This document shows positions 1 to 8,144 of a stretch of DNA of 52,140 bases, one piece after another. The position numbers and the translations under genes were made by a program. The notes under the pieces were generated by a model that saw only the letters and a program-made list of their open reading frames with translations, did not search any database and was not told the origin of the DNA. Within the stretch, counting starts at the first letter, position 1, and each line of letters starts with the position of its first letter. This DNA comes from Corallococcus sp. CA053C (lineage in GTDB: Bacteria > Myxococcota > Myxococcia > Myxococcales > Myxococcaceae): assembly GCF_003611675.1 (NCBI RefSeq), contig NZ_RAWA01000022.1, positions 1-52,140 on the forward strand. The letters run 5' to 3'.

Positions 1-222
1 GCGCAGGGGGATGACGGGGGCGGTGTCCTCTTCGGCCGAGGCTTCCGCCGGGGCGAGCTGGAGCAGGAGGGCATCCGCCCGTCCGTCGAGCGGATCCGAG
101 TGCGTGGCGAGGAAGGTCTCACAGGCTTCGCAGGGCGAGGCCAGGTGCTGACGGAACCAGGCGACGGCTTCAGGCTCGCGGTCCGCGAGGTCGCGCATCA
201 CGGCGGCGTCCAGGTGTTTCAT
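1..222 (-). CDS. Zinc-finger anti-sigma-like protein (partial, cut by window edge)
   Basis: The N-terminal 74 codons of a gene running off the left edge. It starts with ATG at 222, only 3 nt after the stop of the ECF sigma gene, so the two are almost certainly co-transcribed. The residues include an HLASPCEAC segment (His, then Cys-x2-Cys), which resembles the zinc-binding motif of ZAS-type anti-sigma factors. That fits the usual sigma/anti-sigma gene order. The visible part has no membrane helix; one could lie beyond the edge. The role, holding the adjacent sigma factor inactive, is inferred from position and the His/Cys motif. It could also be an unrelated zinc-finger protein. Confidence 0.6.
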   Translation of the reverse strand, partial: MKHLDAAVMRDLADREPEAVAWFRQHLASPCEACETFLATHSDPLDGRADALLLQLAPAEASAEEDTAPVIPLR

Positions 223-225
223 AGA

Positions 226-801
226 TCATTCCCACCGTCCGGCGAGCACCCGCTGGAGGAGCTCCCGCTTGATGCGCCCACGAAACCGTTCCAACCGCAT
301 GGTGACCGTGCTCTTGCCCACGCCGAGCTGCTCGGCGATCTCCCGCGCCGTGAGCTGTCCCTCGATGTAGAAAAGCTGCACGGTCTTCTTCTCCTCGCCT
401 TCAGGCAGCTCGGCGATGAGCTGCCGCACCACCGCGATGTCGCGCTCCACCTGGAGCGCCGAGGGCAGGGGCGGCACCGTCTCCGGCTCTGGATCCGCCA
501 GGTCCTCTTCCATCCGCTGCAAGGCGTTGCGGCGCTCCAGCCGCGTCCGCGCCCGGTTGCGCGCGATGGTCAGCAGCCACGGGGTGAAGGCACCGGCTTC
601 CTTCAGCCGGGGGAGCCCTCGAAAGGCCCGGACGTAGGACTCCTGGAGCACGTCCTCCACCTCATCGGCATCCAATGTGCCGAAACCCGCGACCAGCCGG
701 GCCACCAGGGGCCGCGTGCGCCTGTACAGCTCGCTGAAGGCAGCCGACTCCCCTTGCGTCGCACGCCGTACCTGGTCCGTGACCGCGTCTGTTTCACCCA
801 C
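226..801 (-). CDS. ECF-type RNA polymerase sigma factor
   Basis: A 191-residue sigma-70-family factor that would direct RNA polymerase to a stress or envelope regulon. Sigma region 2 lies at about residues 20-95, with the typical DEVEDVLQESYVRAFRGL helix and the FTPWLLTIARNRARTRLERR segment. Region 4 lies at about 120-185 and contains the helix-turn-helix TAREIAEQLGVGKSTVTMRL. An upstream open frame continues to 1185, but it runs through a decayed dehydrogenase remnant. The GTG at 801, where homology to sigma factors begins, is therefore the better start. A purine-rich GGGGAGG lies 13 nt upstream, which is rather far. The start is less certain than the function. The next gene, 3 nt downstream, looks like its anti-sigma partner. 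Confidence 0.88.
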   Translation of the reverse strand: MGETDAVTDQVRRATQGESAAFSELYRRTRPLVARLVAGFGTLDADEVEDVLQESYVRAFRGLPRLKEAGAFTPWLLTIARNRARTRLERRNALQRMEEDLADPEPETVPPLPSALQVERDIAVVRQLIAELPEGEEKKTVQLFYIEGQLTAREIAEQLGVGKSTVTMRLERFRGRIKRELLQRVLAGRWE

Positions 802-929
802 CCTGCCCAGAAGACCTCCCCGTGAGCGAATCGGCCACAGGTCAGGATTCTTCCTCGCACGGCGGACCGGGTGGGAGGATTCATCACCTGGGTGGCCCTT
901 CCAGGCGCCGCCTGGCTTCAAGGTCGGGG

Positions 930-1145
930 CTTCGCTGACATCTTCCACCAGGGTATTGCTCGTGTCGTCCGCGACCAGCAGGGCACTTGTCGAGCAGCAG
1001 CGTGATGCCCACGGGCCGGCCGCTGGCCCGCGAGGCGCGGATCCTCGTTCGCGCCGAAGCAGGCGAAGGGCCAGCCGTAGAAGCCGCCGTCCTCCTTCTT
1101 CTTGAACAGCTCGCAGCCCTTGGGCGCGTCCGTCAGGACCTTCCT
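930..1145 (-). pseudogene. Decayed PQQ-dependent sugar (sorbosone-type) dehydrogenase fragment
   Basis: Read on the minus strand, three pieces of the C-terminal part of a soluble PQQ-dependent sugar/sorbosone dehydrogenase appear in order but in three different frames. First comes KEDGGFYGWPFACFGANEDP, then GRPVGITLLLDK, then ALLVADDTSNTLVEDVS. In intact family members these match the 'GGFYGWPYSYFG', 'GRPVG' and 'GALLVADD.GNTVWRV' segments. In intact enzymes the first two are tens of residues further apart, so there is an internal deletion as well as frameshifts. No start, signal peptide or upstream barrel is present. The rest of 802-1188 shows no other gene. Recognition is by eye, without alignment. 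Confidence 0.6.
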
Positions 1146-1188
1146 GCGAACCTTTTGGGAGGTTGGAGGGCTGGCTGCCCGCCATGTC

Positions 1189-2436
1189 TCAGCGCGAGGC
1201 GGGAAGGGCTGGGGCGGCGGCTGTCCGCACATGTTCGGGCCGGACGCCCAGGCCGATGAGGCGCGCGGGAATGCGGCGCAGCGCGGGCACGTGCTGCATG
1301 AGCCACAGGGGCAGGGGCAGGCGGCCGTCGCGGGTCGAGGAGGCGCGCAGCGCGGGGCCCAGCACGCGGTCCTGGATGAGGACCTGGGCCCGCTGGGTGA
1401 GGCGCGTGGGCCACTCCCGGCGCTGCTGGACCTGGCGCAGGTGTTCGGGGGTGACGCGTCCCTGGAGCAGCGGGGCGGCGAGCAGGTTCGCGGCGGCCAC
1501 GGCGTCCTGCACCGCGAGGTTGATGCCCACGCCGCCCACGGGCGACATCGCGTGGGCCGCGTCGCCAATGCAAAGCAGTCCGGGCTGGTACCAGGTGTGC
1601 AGCCGGTCCACGCGCACGGTGAGCAGCTTCACGTCGTCCCACGTTGAGAGTTCGGTGGTGCGGTCCGCGAGGAAGGGCGCCAGCCGCGCGAAGTCGTCCC
1701 GGAAGGAGGGGAGGCCGCGCTGGCGCAGGGGCTCGAAGGCTCCCTTGGGGATGACGCGGCCGCACTGCCATTGGTCGCCCCGGTTGATGAGGATGAAGAT
1801 CTGCCCGCCTTCGAAGCGGCCCATGGGCCCCTCCGGATCCGAGGGCTTGCGCGACACGCGGAACCAGAGCACGTCCATGGGGGCGCCCAGCTCCTCCACT
1901 TCGAGGCCGGAGCGCTGACGCACCGTGGACGTGCGGCCGTCCGCCGCCACCACCAGCGGTGCGCGCACCTCCAGCGTGCCGTTGGGAGTGCGGGCCTGGA
2001 GGCCGACCACCTGGCCCTGTTCGCGCAGCAGGTCCGTGACCTCCGCGCAGCGGCGCAGGTGGAAGCCGGGGTACGCGGAGGCCTTGCGCGCGAGGAAGTC
2101 GAGCAGGTCCCACTGCGGCATGAACGCGATGTAGCGCGCGTGGGTGGGCAGGTGCGTGAAGTCGCCGACGACGACGTCGTGGGAGCCGCTCTGGAATCGC
2201 AGCGTCGGGGCCTTCTGGTGGGGCAGGGCGAGCAGCTCCTCCAGCCATCCGAGTTCGTGCATCAGCTCCAGCGTGGAGGGGTGGATGGTGTCGCCACGGA
2301 AGTCGCGCAGGAAGTCCGCGTGCTTCTCCAGCACGGTGACGTCCACGCCGGCCCGAGCGAGCAGCAGGCCCAGCATCATCCCCGCGGGGCCTCCGCCCGC
2401 GATGCAGCACTGCGTGGTGTGCGTCTCGTCGGCCAT
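1189..2436 (-). CDS. FAD-dependent monooxygenase (PHBH/UbiH type)
   Basis: A 415-residue flavoprotein of the aromatic-ring hydroxylase family, which uses NAD(P)H and O2 to hydroxylate an aromatic or quinone-like substrate. The N-terminal Rossmann motif is CIAGGGPAGMMLGLLLARAG (residues 11-30), with the ribose-binding acid in VLEKH. The DG motif is VVAADGRTSTVR (about 160-172) and the second FAD motif is GDAAHAMSPVGGVGINLAVQDA (about 290-311). The length is normal for the family. The ATG at 2436 has a GGGGGGAA ribosome-binding site just upstream. It stands alone, with no pathway neighbour, so the substrate cannot be named. Alternatives within the family include tetracycline-modifying and polyketide hydroxylases. 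Confidence 0.88.
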   Translation of the reverse strand: MADETHTTQCCIAGGGPAGMMLGLLLARAGVDVTVLEKHADFLRDFRGDTIHPSTLELMHELGWLEELLALPHQKAPTLRFQSGSHDVVVGDFTHLPTHARYIAFMPQWDLLDFLARKASAYPGFHLRRCAEVTDLLREQGQVVGLQARTPNGTLEVRAPLVVAADGRTSTVRQRSGLEVEELGAPMDVLWFRVSRKPSDPEGPMGRFEGGQIFILINRGDQWQCGRVIPKGAFEPLRQRGLPSFRDDFARLAPFLADRTTELSTWDDVKLLTVRVDRLHTWYQPGLLCIGDAAHAMSPVGGVGINLAVQDAVAAANLLAAPLLQGRVTPEHLRQVQQRREWPTRLTQRAQVLIQDRVLGPALRASSTRDGRLPLPLWLMQHVPALRRIPARLIGLGVRPEHVRTAAAPALPASR

Positions 2437-2497
2437 GGTGTTCCCCCCGCCCGGACGCCGCCGGGCGCGGGCATCGTAGACGAGCCGTCACGCGGAC

Positions 2498-2526
2498 GGC
2501 GGGCCCCTGGCACTCCGGGGCCCGCC
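2498..2526 (-). terminator. Hairpin terminator of the heme-motif lipoprotein gene
   Basis: A perfect 10-bp inverted repeat (GGCGGGCCCC at 2498-2507, GGGGCCCGCC at 2517-2526) with a 9-nt loop. It starts 17 nt beyond the stop codon of the minus-strand lipoprotein gene. There is no T tract, as is usual in high-GC genomes. Confidence 0.6.
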
Positions 2527-2543
2527 TCGCATGCTTCAAGACA

Positions 2544-5500
2544 TCACGGCAACGCGCCACCGTTGATCCAGCTCGAGATGCTGGTCAGGTTCGCCCCTGG
2601 CAGCGTCCCACCGCCCAGCGGCATCTGACTGCCCGATCCGTTCGCCGGGGCTCCCAGGTGCGTGTTGTTGAGCTTGTGCCACACGTAGCTGTTGTTCACG
2701 CTGAACGGCTCGATGCGATCCAACGTGCTCTGCGTGGCATTCCCGTTGAACAACTGCACGTAGGACACGCCAGCGGCCAGGCTGAGGCCCGCCGGGGGCG
2801 TACCGCCCGTATGACAGATGGTGCAATTGGTATTCCAGATGGGCTGGATGATGGACGTGTAGGTCGTCACGGGCGTGGTGCCTCCGCTCACGTACGTCCC
2901 GCACAACTGCCCGTTCCACCCGGAGCTGGCGCCATAGGTGTCCCCGAAGATCTGGAGCAGCCCGGGCTGGTGCGGCCCTACGCTGTCCCAGAACAGGTCG
3001 TGCGTCTTCTTCGAGTGGGGCATGACGTGCTGCACGCACACCCGCGCCTCGATGCTGCCCATCCGGTTGATGAACTGCGTGGACGCGTTGAACGCCAGGT
3101 CCGGATCCAGCTGCGAGATGTGGCACGTGCGGCAGCTGCGCCCCACCAGGTCCTTGTAGGTCTGCGCCCTCAGGGGCTCCGCCGGCACGTTGTTCCAGAG
3201 CGGCACCACGTAGGCCTCGTTCTGCGTCAGCGCTCCGCCCAGGTACCAGCCGTTGATGAGCTCCGTGGTGGCCGCGCCCGGGGCGGTGGGCACCACGTAG
3301 TTGAGGTTGAGCGACTTCATCTCGTCCTGCATGTCCGCCTTGGTGAAGCCCGCCACCGTGGAGAACTCGTACGACTGCAGGTCGAACGGGAGGAACCTCG
3401 AACCGAGCTTCACCGACTCGCGGTCCGGGAACGCCGGGAAGCCGGGCGCCGGGACGTCACCGTCGGGATACGCGCCGTTGTGACACACCATGCACAGCTG
3501 GGGGATGGGCCGCGTGCCCAGGTTGTCCAGGTTGGCCTTGCCCACGCGCGTGCCCGCCGCGTCGTAGACGTAGAACTTCACCACCCGCTGGGCGTCGTCG
3601 AACTCGTCGGGGTTGCCGACCTGCGACTCGACGGGTGAGAACTCCATGGCCACCGTGGCCACCGGCGTGCCGGCCAGGCGCGCCTCCTCGACGTCCGCGG
3701 AGTCGGCGGTGTCGATGTTGCCGTAGTTGGAGACGTAGCAGGCCACCTCGTCCTGGCCGAAGAAGTCCAGGCGCTTGGTGCAGTGCATGTCGCGCCCGAA
3801 GCCCAGGTCCACGTGGTTGGCGTAGACGGCGCGGACCTCTCCGGTGGGGAAGCCGTTGTAGCTCTTGAACTGGGCCAGGGTGAGCCGCTTGGTGCGCGGA
3901 TCCGCCTGGTCGTAGTAGTTCTGCGACGCCTGCTCGAGGCTGTTCTTGAGCAGCAGGTCCGCCGGGTCCGACACGTCCAGCTCGTCCAGGTCGATGGCCG
4001 CGAACGAGTCCAGGCCATGCAGGAAGTCGATGGAGGGCGGCGGGATGACGCGGTCCTCGAACACCACCTCCGTGGAGCACGCCGCGTAGGGGAAGGCGGG
4101 CGCGTTGGGCGTGGTGGGGTTCTGCGCCCCGCCGGTGTTGACCACGAACGTGCCAATGGGGACGTTGCCCGCCTGGCGGATGGGCACCAGGACGAGGTTG
4201 GTGTTCGTGGGCAGGTTGTAGAGGGCGTGGATCTTCGCCGACGCGTTGTCGATGATGACGGTGCGGTAGACGGGCGCCGCGCCGGCCGGCATCGGGATGG
4301 CGATCTCCAGCGAGTACTGCGCATCCGCCAGCGCGGTGCTGTCAATGCGCACGCACGCCTGATTGCTCTTCAGCAGGTCCATGTTGAAGCTGGAGAAGTG
4401 CGGCGCCTGCACCACGTACGCGGTGCCCGCGGCGTTGAGCGTGGCCTTCAGCTCCTCGTTCCAGACGCCCGCCGTCTCGTCGAAGTAGAGGAAGGGGATG
4501 GTGGACGGCAGCGCCGCGCCCGTCGCCAGCTGCGTGGGGTCCACCGCCACCGTCACCGTGGCCGTGACGCCGGGCTTGAGGTTGTACTTCGTGTTGCCGC
4601 TGGTGATGGACACCGTGCCGGCGCCGTAGCTCTGCGCCACCAGCGTCTGCCCGCTGAGCGCGCGGGTGGTGAAGTCACCCGGCATCTGCGCGGACTTCAG
4701 GTCGATGGTGGTGAGGGCGATGTCGACGTTGCCCGTGGGCGCGCGGCCCAGCGAGTCCACCAGGCCGTTGGCGGGGATCTGCACGCGGATGCCCGGGCCA
4801 CAGGTGGGCTTGGGACGTTCCGGGGACGGCAGCGGCAGGGAGACCTGCTCCAGCGGCGCAGGGATGACGTTGCCCTGGCCGTCCTGCCACTGGGGGATGC
4901 GTGCGGCGGCGTACTTGCCCGTCCAGTCCAGCTGCTCGCTGGGCCGGCCCGGACACTCCGAGCTGCTCCGCTGGTGCGTGAGGTCGATGGCCAGGGTGGG
5001 GTTGACCACCGTCACGGTGGCGCGCTGCATCTTCCACCGGCCGCCGGTGATGCCGCGGTCGTAGATCTGCGACACCGGGCCGTAGCCCGTCTTGCGCAGG
5101 TTGAAGACATAGCGGTCCGCGTCCCGCGCGAAGACCCGGAAGAAACCGGAGGCGTTGGTCGTCGTGGTCGTGGTGCCCGCGCTGGTGATGATCTCCACCT
5201 GCACGGTGGACAGCGCGGTGCCGGCCAGGTCGGTGACGAAGCCGGAGTAGAGGACGAAGGCCCCGTCGGTGCGCAGCGACAGCGACTGCTCGTCGTAGCC
5301 GCCGTGGCCGTCGTACACCAGCACGCGCGCGGTGAAGAGGCCGCGCACGGCGGGCAGCGTCCACTGCACCTGCGCGCCGGACGTGGCGCTGAGCGTGCCC
5401 GCGCCCGCGTCCAGGCTCCACAGGTACTGGAGGGGATGGCCGTCCCGGTCGTTCGCGCTCGCGGAGAGCTTCACCACGGCGCCCGGCGCCACGGACTTCG

Positions 5501-6296
5501 TCCAGCGGCCGTTCGCATCGGTGGCGACCAGGGGCTTCACCCGCGGTGGGGAGTTGCTGAAGCGCAGGTCCACCTGATGCCAGGGAATGCCGGCCAGGTT
5601 GGCGTCGGGGAGGATGGGCTGGGTGACCTCGGCCTGCTCGAACCGGGCGCGCAGCGTGACGGACGCCGCCTCCGCCACCTGCGGCAGGAGGTACTCACCG
5701 AAGTTGTTGATCTGCGTCTGGTACACGATGCCGCCAGCGCTGTTCAGCAGCTCCAGGCGGGCAAAGGCGTTGACGCTGTCGAGGGGCGACAGCTTGCGCG
5801 GCTTGGAGCCGTCCGCCAGCGACACCTTGCCCCAGACGCTGGCCGTGGTCTCCGTTGCGGCGATGGGGATGAGCACCGTGCCCACGTTCTTCAACCGGGC
5901 GGTGACGCTGAAGGCGTTCTTCGTGTCACAGCCGGAGACGAAGCCCGGCGCGCTCCAACACACCTCGAAGCGGGTCTGCGCGGCGGCGGCCAGGGTGAAG
6001 CGCCCGCTCAGGTCCGTCTCACGGGGCTCGGTGGTGGCGCCGGTGGTGGAGTCGCGGAGGTAGACCTTCACGCCCGGCAGGTACACGTCATGGCGGGCCA
6101 TCCGCTGATCATCCCCCACCCGGGCCGCGATGTAGCCGCGCACCAGCGGCGACTGCGGCGTGACGGCCTGGGACTGCTGGGCCGGGGAGCCGGGCGTCGT
6201 CGGTGCCGGGGCCGCGTCCTGTTCGCCATTGCAGCCGCCCAGCCACAGGGCCATCAGCAGGGAGGCCCCTGCCACGGTTCTCTTGTTGGGTTTCAC
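2544..6296 (-). CDS. Large outer-membrane-type lipoprotein with three CxxCH heme motifs
   Basis: About 1250 residues. The GTG start at 6296 gives a compact lipoprotein signal (KRT..., then LLMALWLGGC) and has GGAAGG upstream. A start at 6353 would only add an unlikely leader. After the lipobox come beta-sandwich segments: a carboxypeptidase-regulatory-like domain (about 50-130), an Ig/PKD-like domain (about 245-340) and a second regulatory-like domain (about 345-410). A long conserved middle follows. The last third carries three c-type heme attachment motifs, CMVCH (about 935), CRTCH (about 1055) and CTICH (about 1158). It ends in a small cytochrome-c-like module with a QMPLGGG segment. It probably handles electrons at the cell surface or periplasm, or is a heme-containing adhesin. 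It looks monocistronic. Confidence 0.75.
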   Translation of the reverse strand: MKPNKRTVAGASLLMALWLGGCNGEQDAAPAPTTPGSPAQQSQAVTPQSPLVRGYIAARVGDDQRMARHDVYLPGVKVYLRDSTTGATTEPRETDLSGRFTLAAAAQTRFEVCWSAPGFVSGCDTKNAFSVTARLKNVGTVLIPIAATETTASVWGKVSLADGSKPRKLSPLDSVNAFARLELLNSAGGIVYQTQINNFGEYLLPQVAEAASVTLRARFEQAEVTQPILPDANLAGIPWHQVDLRFSNSPPRVKPLVATDANGRWTKSVAPGAVVKLSASANDRDGHPLQYLWSLDAGAGTLSATSGAQVQWTLPAVRGLFTARVLVYDGHGGYDEQSLSLRTDGAFVLYSGFVTDLAGTALSTVQVEIITSAGTTTTTTNASGFFRVFARDADRYVFNLRKTGYGPVSQIYDRGITGGRWKMQRATVTVVNPTLAIDLTHQRSSSECPGRPSEQLDWTGKYAAARIPQWQDGQGNVIPAPLEQVSLPLPSPERPKPTCGPGIRVQIPANGLVDSLGRAPTGNVDIALTTIDLKSAQMPGDFTTRALSGQTLVAQSYGAGTVSITSGNTKYNLKPGVTATVTVAVDPTQLATGAALPSTIPFLYFDETAGVWNEELKATLNAAGTAYVVQAPHFSSFNMDLLKSNQACVRIDSTALADAQYSLEIAIPMPAGAAPVYRTVIIDNASAKIHALYNLPTNTNLVLVPIRQAGNVPIGTFVVNTGGAQNPTTPNAPAFPYAACSTEVVFEDRVIPPPSIDFLHGLDSFAAIDLDELDVSDPADLLLKNSLEQASQNYYDQADPRTKRLTLAQFKSYNGFPTGEVRAVYANHVDLGFGRDMHCTKRLDFFGQDEVACYVSNYGNIDTADSADVEEARLAGTPVATVAMEFSPVESQVGNPDEFDDAQRVVKFYVYDAAGTRVGKANLDNLGTRPIPQLCMVCHNGAYPDGDVPAPGFPAFPDRESVKLGSRFLPFDLQSYEFSTVAGFTKADMQDEMKSLNLNYVVPTAPGAATTELINGWYLGGALTQNEAYVVPLWNNVPAEPLRAQTYKDLVGRSCRTCHISQLDPDLAFNASTQFINRMGSIEARVCVQHVMPHSKKTHDLFWDSVGPHQPGLLQIFGDTYGASSGWNGQLCGTYVSGGTTPVTTYTSIIQPIWNTNCTICHTGGTPPAGLSLAAGVSYVQLFNGNATQSTLDRIEPFSVNNSYVWHKLNNTHLGAPANGSGSQMPLGGGTLPGANLTSISSWINGGALP

Positions 6297-6692
6297 GTGT
6301 GCCGCCTTCCGGTTGTGATGCACCGCCAGGCGGGCGCCCCAGGTCCATCCCATGCCGCACCCCCCAGCGACTCAGGCGTGAGTCATCACCCACGCCCGCG
6401 AGACACCATGCAACGAATGGGGCCAATGGTAAACATCAACAGGGAAAAACATGATAACGTGAATGTTGGGTCAGGTTGGTATGTCTCTGATTCCTTTCAC
6501 GCAAGGAATGATGGCGTGCGGATGGAATCAGGAGGGGCGTGTGCGCTCCATCCAGGTCTGTCCCGACCCTTTTTCGCGCGGTGCATCGCCGTTCTAGGCT
6601 CTTGCTGTCTCGGGCCCGCGCACGGTCCTTTGTCATCGGACTCCCGTGCCATCCACCGACCGGACGTGCTCCCGGGACAAAAGGATCCGCAC
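6297..6692. promoter_or_regulatory. Divergent intergenic region (lipoprotein gene and fadL-like gene)
   Basis: About 400 nt between two divergently transcribed genes, with no convincing coding frame. The stretch around 6415-6500 is clearly more AT-rich than its surroundings, with runs such as GGGAAAAACATGATAACG, as expected for promoters. I could not assign a trustworthy -35/-10 pair to either direction. Confidence 0.4.
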
Positions 6693-7889
6693 ATGAAGAA
6701 GCTGGTCACCGTTGCGACGCTGCTCACTGCTGGCGCGAGCCAGGCCGCGGGCTTTGCCAACAACACCCACACCGCTCGTGCCACCGGAATGACCAGCGCC
6801 ATGACGGCGCATGTCCATGACGCATCGTCCGTCGCGTTCAACCCCGCGGGCCTGGCGGGTCTGGACACGTTCGAGCTGCTCGTGGGCGGTGCCGCCGTCG
6901 TCCCGGTGGCGAACCTCACGGCCCAGGGCTCCACCACCGCGGAGGCCACCAAGTTCGGCGTCTCGCCGCCGCCGCACCTGTTCGTCGCCTACCCCTTCAT
7001 GAAGGGCTTCACGGCGGGCGTGGGCGTCTACTCGCCCTACGGCGCCGCGCTCGAGTGGCCGGAGACCTTCTCCGGCCGGTTCGTCGCGACGTACTCGCAG
7101 ATGGCCACCTTCAACATCAACCCCACGCTGGCGTACGCCCCCACGGAGTGGCTGCGCGTCGGCGCGGGCCTGGATGTCCTCTACGGCATGCTGAAGATCC
7201 GCCAGAGCATCCCCCTCTCCGCGGAGGCCGAGGCGGGCGCCACCATCACCGGCACGGACGTCGCCCTGGGGTTCAACGCCGGCGTGCAGGCGGACCTCGT
7301 GAAGGACCGGCTCTCCGCGGGCCTGACGTACCGCAGCGCCACCACGCTGGGCTTCAAGGGCGACGCGGAGTTCACCGACGTCCCCGAACCCCTGCAGGCC
7401 GCCTTCGCGAAGCAGGGCGTCACGGTGAGCATGCCGATGCCCCAGTCCGTCGGGCTGGGCCTGTCCTACACGCCGACGCCGCGGCTGCTGCTCGCCGTGG
7501 ATGCGACGTGGTGGAACTGGTCGCGGCTGCAGAAGCTGGACCTCGACTTCGAGAACACGGCCTTCAGCACCAGCCAGCCGAAGAACTGGCACAACCGCTG
7601 GCAGTTCAGCCTGGGCGGGGAGTACGCCGTCACGCCCGCCCTGACGGTGCGCGCGGGTGCCGGCTATGACCCGACGCCGGTCCCCGACGAGACGCTGACG
7701 CCGGAGCTGCCGGACTCCAACCGCATCCAGGGCGCGCTGGGCCTGACCTACGGCTTCGGCCACCTGTCGCTGTCCGGCGGCTACCAGCTCCTGCTGTTCA
7801 CGGAGAAGCGCAGCACCGCGCCCTCCGCGCCCGGCACGTACACGGGCTCGCTGCACGTGCTGTCGTTCACGCTCGGCTACAAGGTCTGA
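6693..7889 (+). CDS. OmpP1/FadL-family outer-membrane porin
   Basis: A 398-residue outer-membrane beta-barrel of the FadL/TodX family, which imports long-chain fatty acids or other hydrophobic compounds. A signal peptide (MKKLVTVATLLTAGASQAAG) is cleaved so that the mature protein begins AGFANNTHTARATGM. This N-terminal region with the HDASSVAFNPAGLAGL segment is the family's hatch signature. The C-terminal strand ends in the aromatic-rich SFTLGYKV pattern typical of barrels. The length fits FadL homologues (about 400-450). The ATG at 6693 follows AAAGGATC. The longer upstream frame is only antisense read-through of the neighbouring gene. A strong hairpin lies just downstream, so it is a single-gene unit. 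Confidence 0.92.
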   Translation: MKKLVTVATLLTAGASQAAGFANNTHTARATGMTSAMTAHVHDASSVAFNPAGLAGLDTFELLVGGAAVVPVANLTAQGSTTAEATKFGVSPPPHLFVAYPFMKGFTAGVGVYSPYGAALEWPETFSGRFVATYSQMATFNINPTLAYAPTEWLRVGAGLDVLYGMLKIRQSIPLSAEAEAGATITGTDVALGFNAGVQADLVKDRLSAGLTYRSATTLGFKGDAEFTDVPEPLQAAFAKQGVTVSMPMPQSVGLGLSYTPTPRLLLAVDATWWNWSRLQKLDLDFENTAFSTSQPKNWHNRWQFSLGGEYAVTPALTVRAGAGYDPTPVPDETLTPELPDSNRIQGALGLTYGFGHLSLSGGYQLLLFTEKRSTAPSAPGTYTGSLHVLSFTLGYKV

Positions 7890-7910
7890 GCGCCTGAAGC
7901 CGTGCGGTGC

Positions 7911-7941
7911 GGGTCCCGGCTCCCGGACGGAGCCGGGACCC
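7911..7941 (+). terminator. Strong hairpin terminator after the FadL-like gene
   Basis: A perfect 13-bp stem, GGGTCCCGGCTCC (7911-7923) and GGAGCCGGGACCC (7929-7941), with a 5-nt loop. It starts 22 nt after the stop codon. No T run follows. Confidence 0.75.
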
Positions 7942-8013
7942 ACGCCTGCTGCGCGACGCCGCGGAGCGCGTTAGGGTGGGGGCCTTCCGCAGTTCCACTC
8001 CAGGAGAACCACC

Positions 8014-8115
8014 GTGCCCAAGGGTCAAGAGAAGGCGAAGAAGGACAACAAGCCGAAGCTGTCGACGAAGGAGAAGCAGGAGAAGAAGAAGAAGAAGGAA
8101 GAGAAGAAGAAGTAG
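8014..8115 (+). CDS. Small lysine-rich protein (33 residues)
   Basis: A 34-codon frame starting with GTG at 8014, preceded at a good distance by CAGGAG (8001-8006) and ending with TAG at 8115. The peptide begins MPKGQEKAKKDNKPKL and has 16 lysines and 6 acidic residues in 33. The C-terminal half is almost only K and E, so it would be a highly charged helix or disordered. Similar tiny 'MPKG/MARG...K-rich' proteins are known in proteobacteria, with no assigned function; nucleic-acid or ribosome binding is a guess. The strong ribosome-binding site, the isolated position between two hairpins and the biased composition support a real gene. Confidence 0.6.
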   Translation: MPKGQEKAKKDNKPKLSTKEKQEKKKKKEEKKK

Positions 8116-8137
8116 CCCAGGCTCCGCGTCCCTGGGC
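8115..8137. terminator. Bidirectional hairpin between convergent genes
   Basis: A 7-bp perfect stem (GCCCAGG 8115-8121, CCTGGGC 8131-8137) with a 9-nt loop. It sits exactly between the stop of the small lysine-rich gene and the stop of the convergent hemolysin III gene, so it could serve both. Confidence 0.5.
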
Positions 8138-8144
8138 ACCGTGC

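Noticed and set aside
3783-6692. Plus-strand open frame continuous with the FadL-like gene
   Set aside because: It is antisense to the heme-motif lipoprotein. The true FadL start is the signal-peptide Met at 6693.
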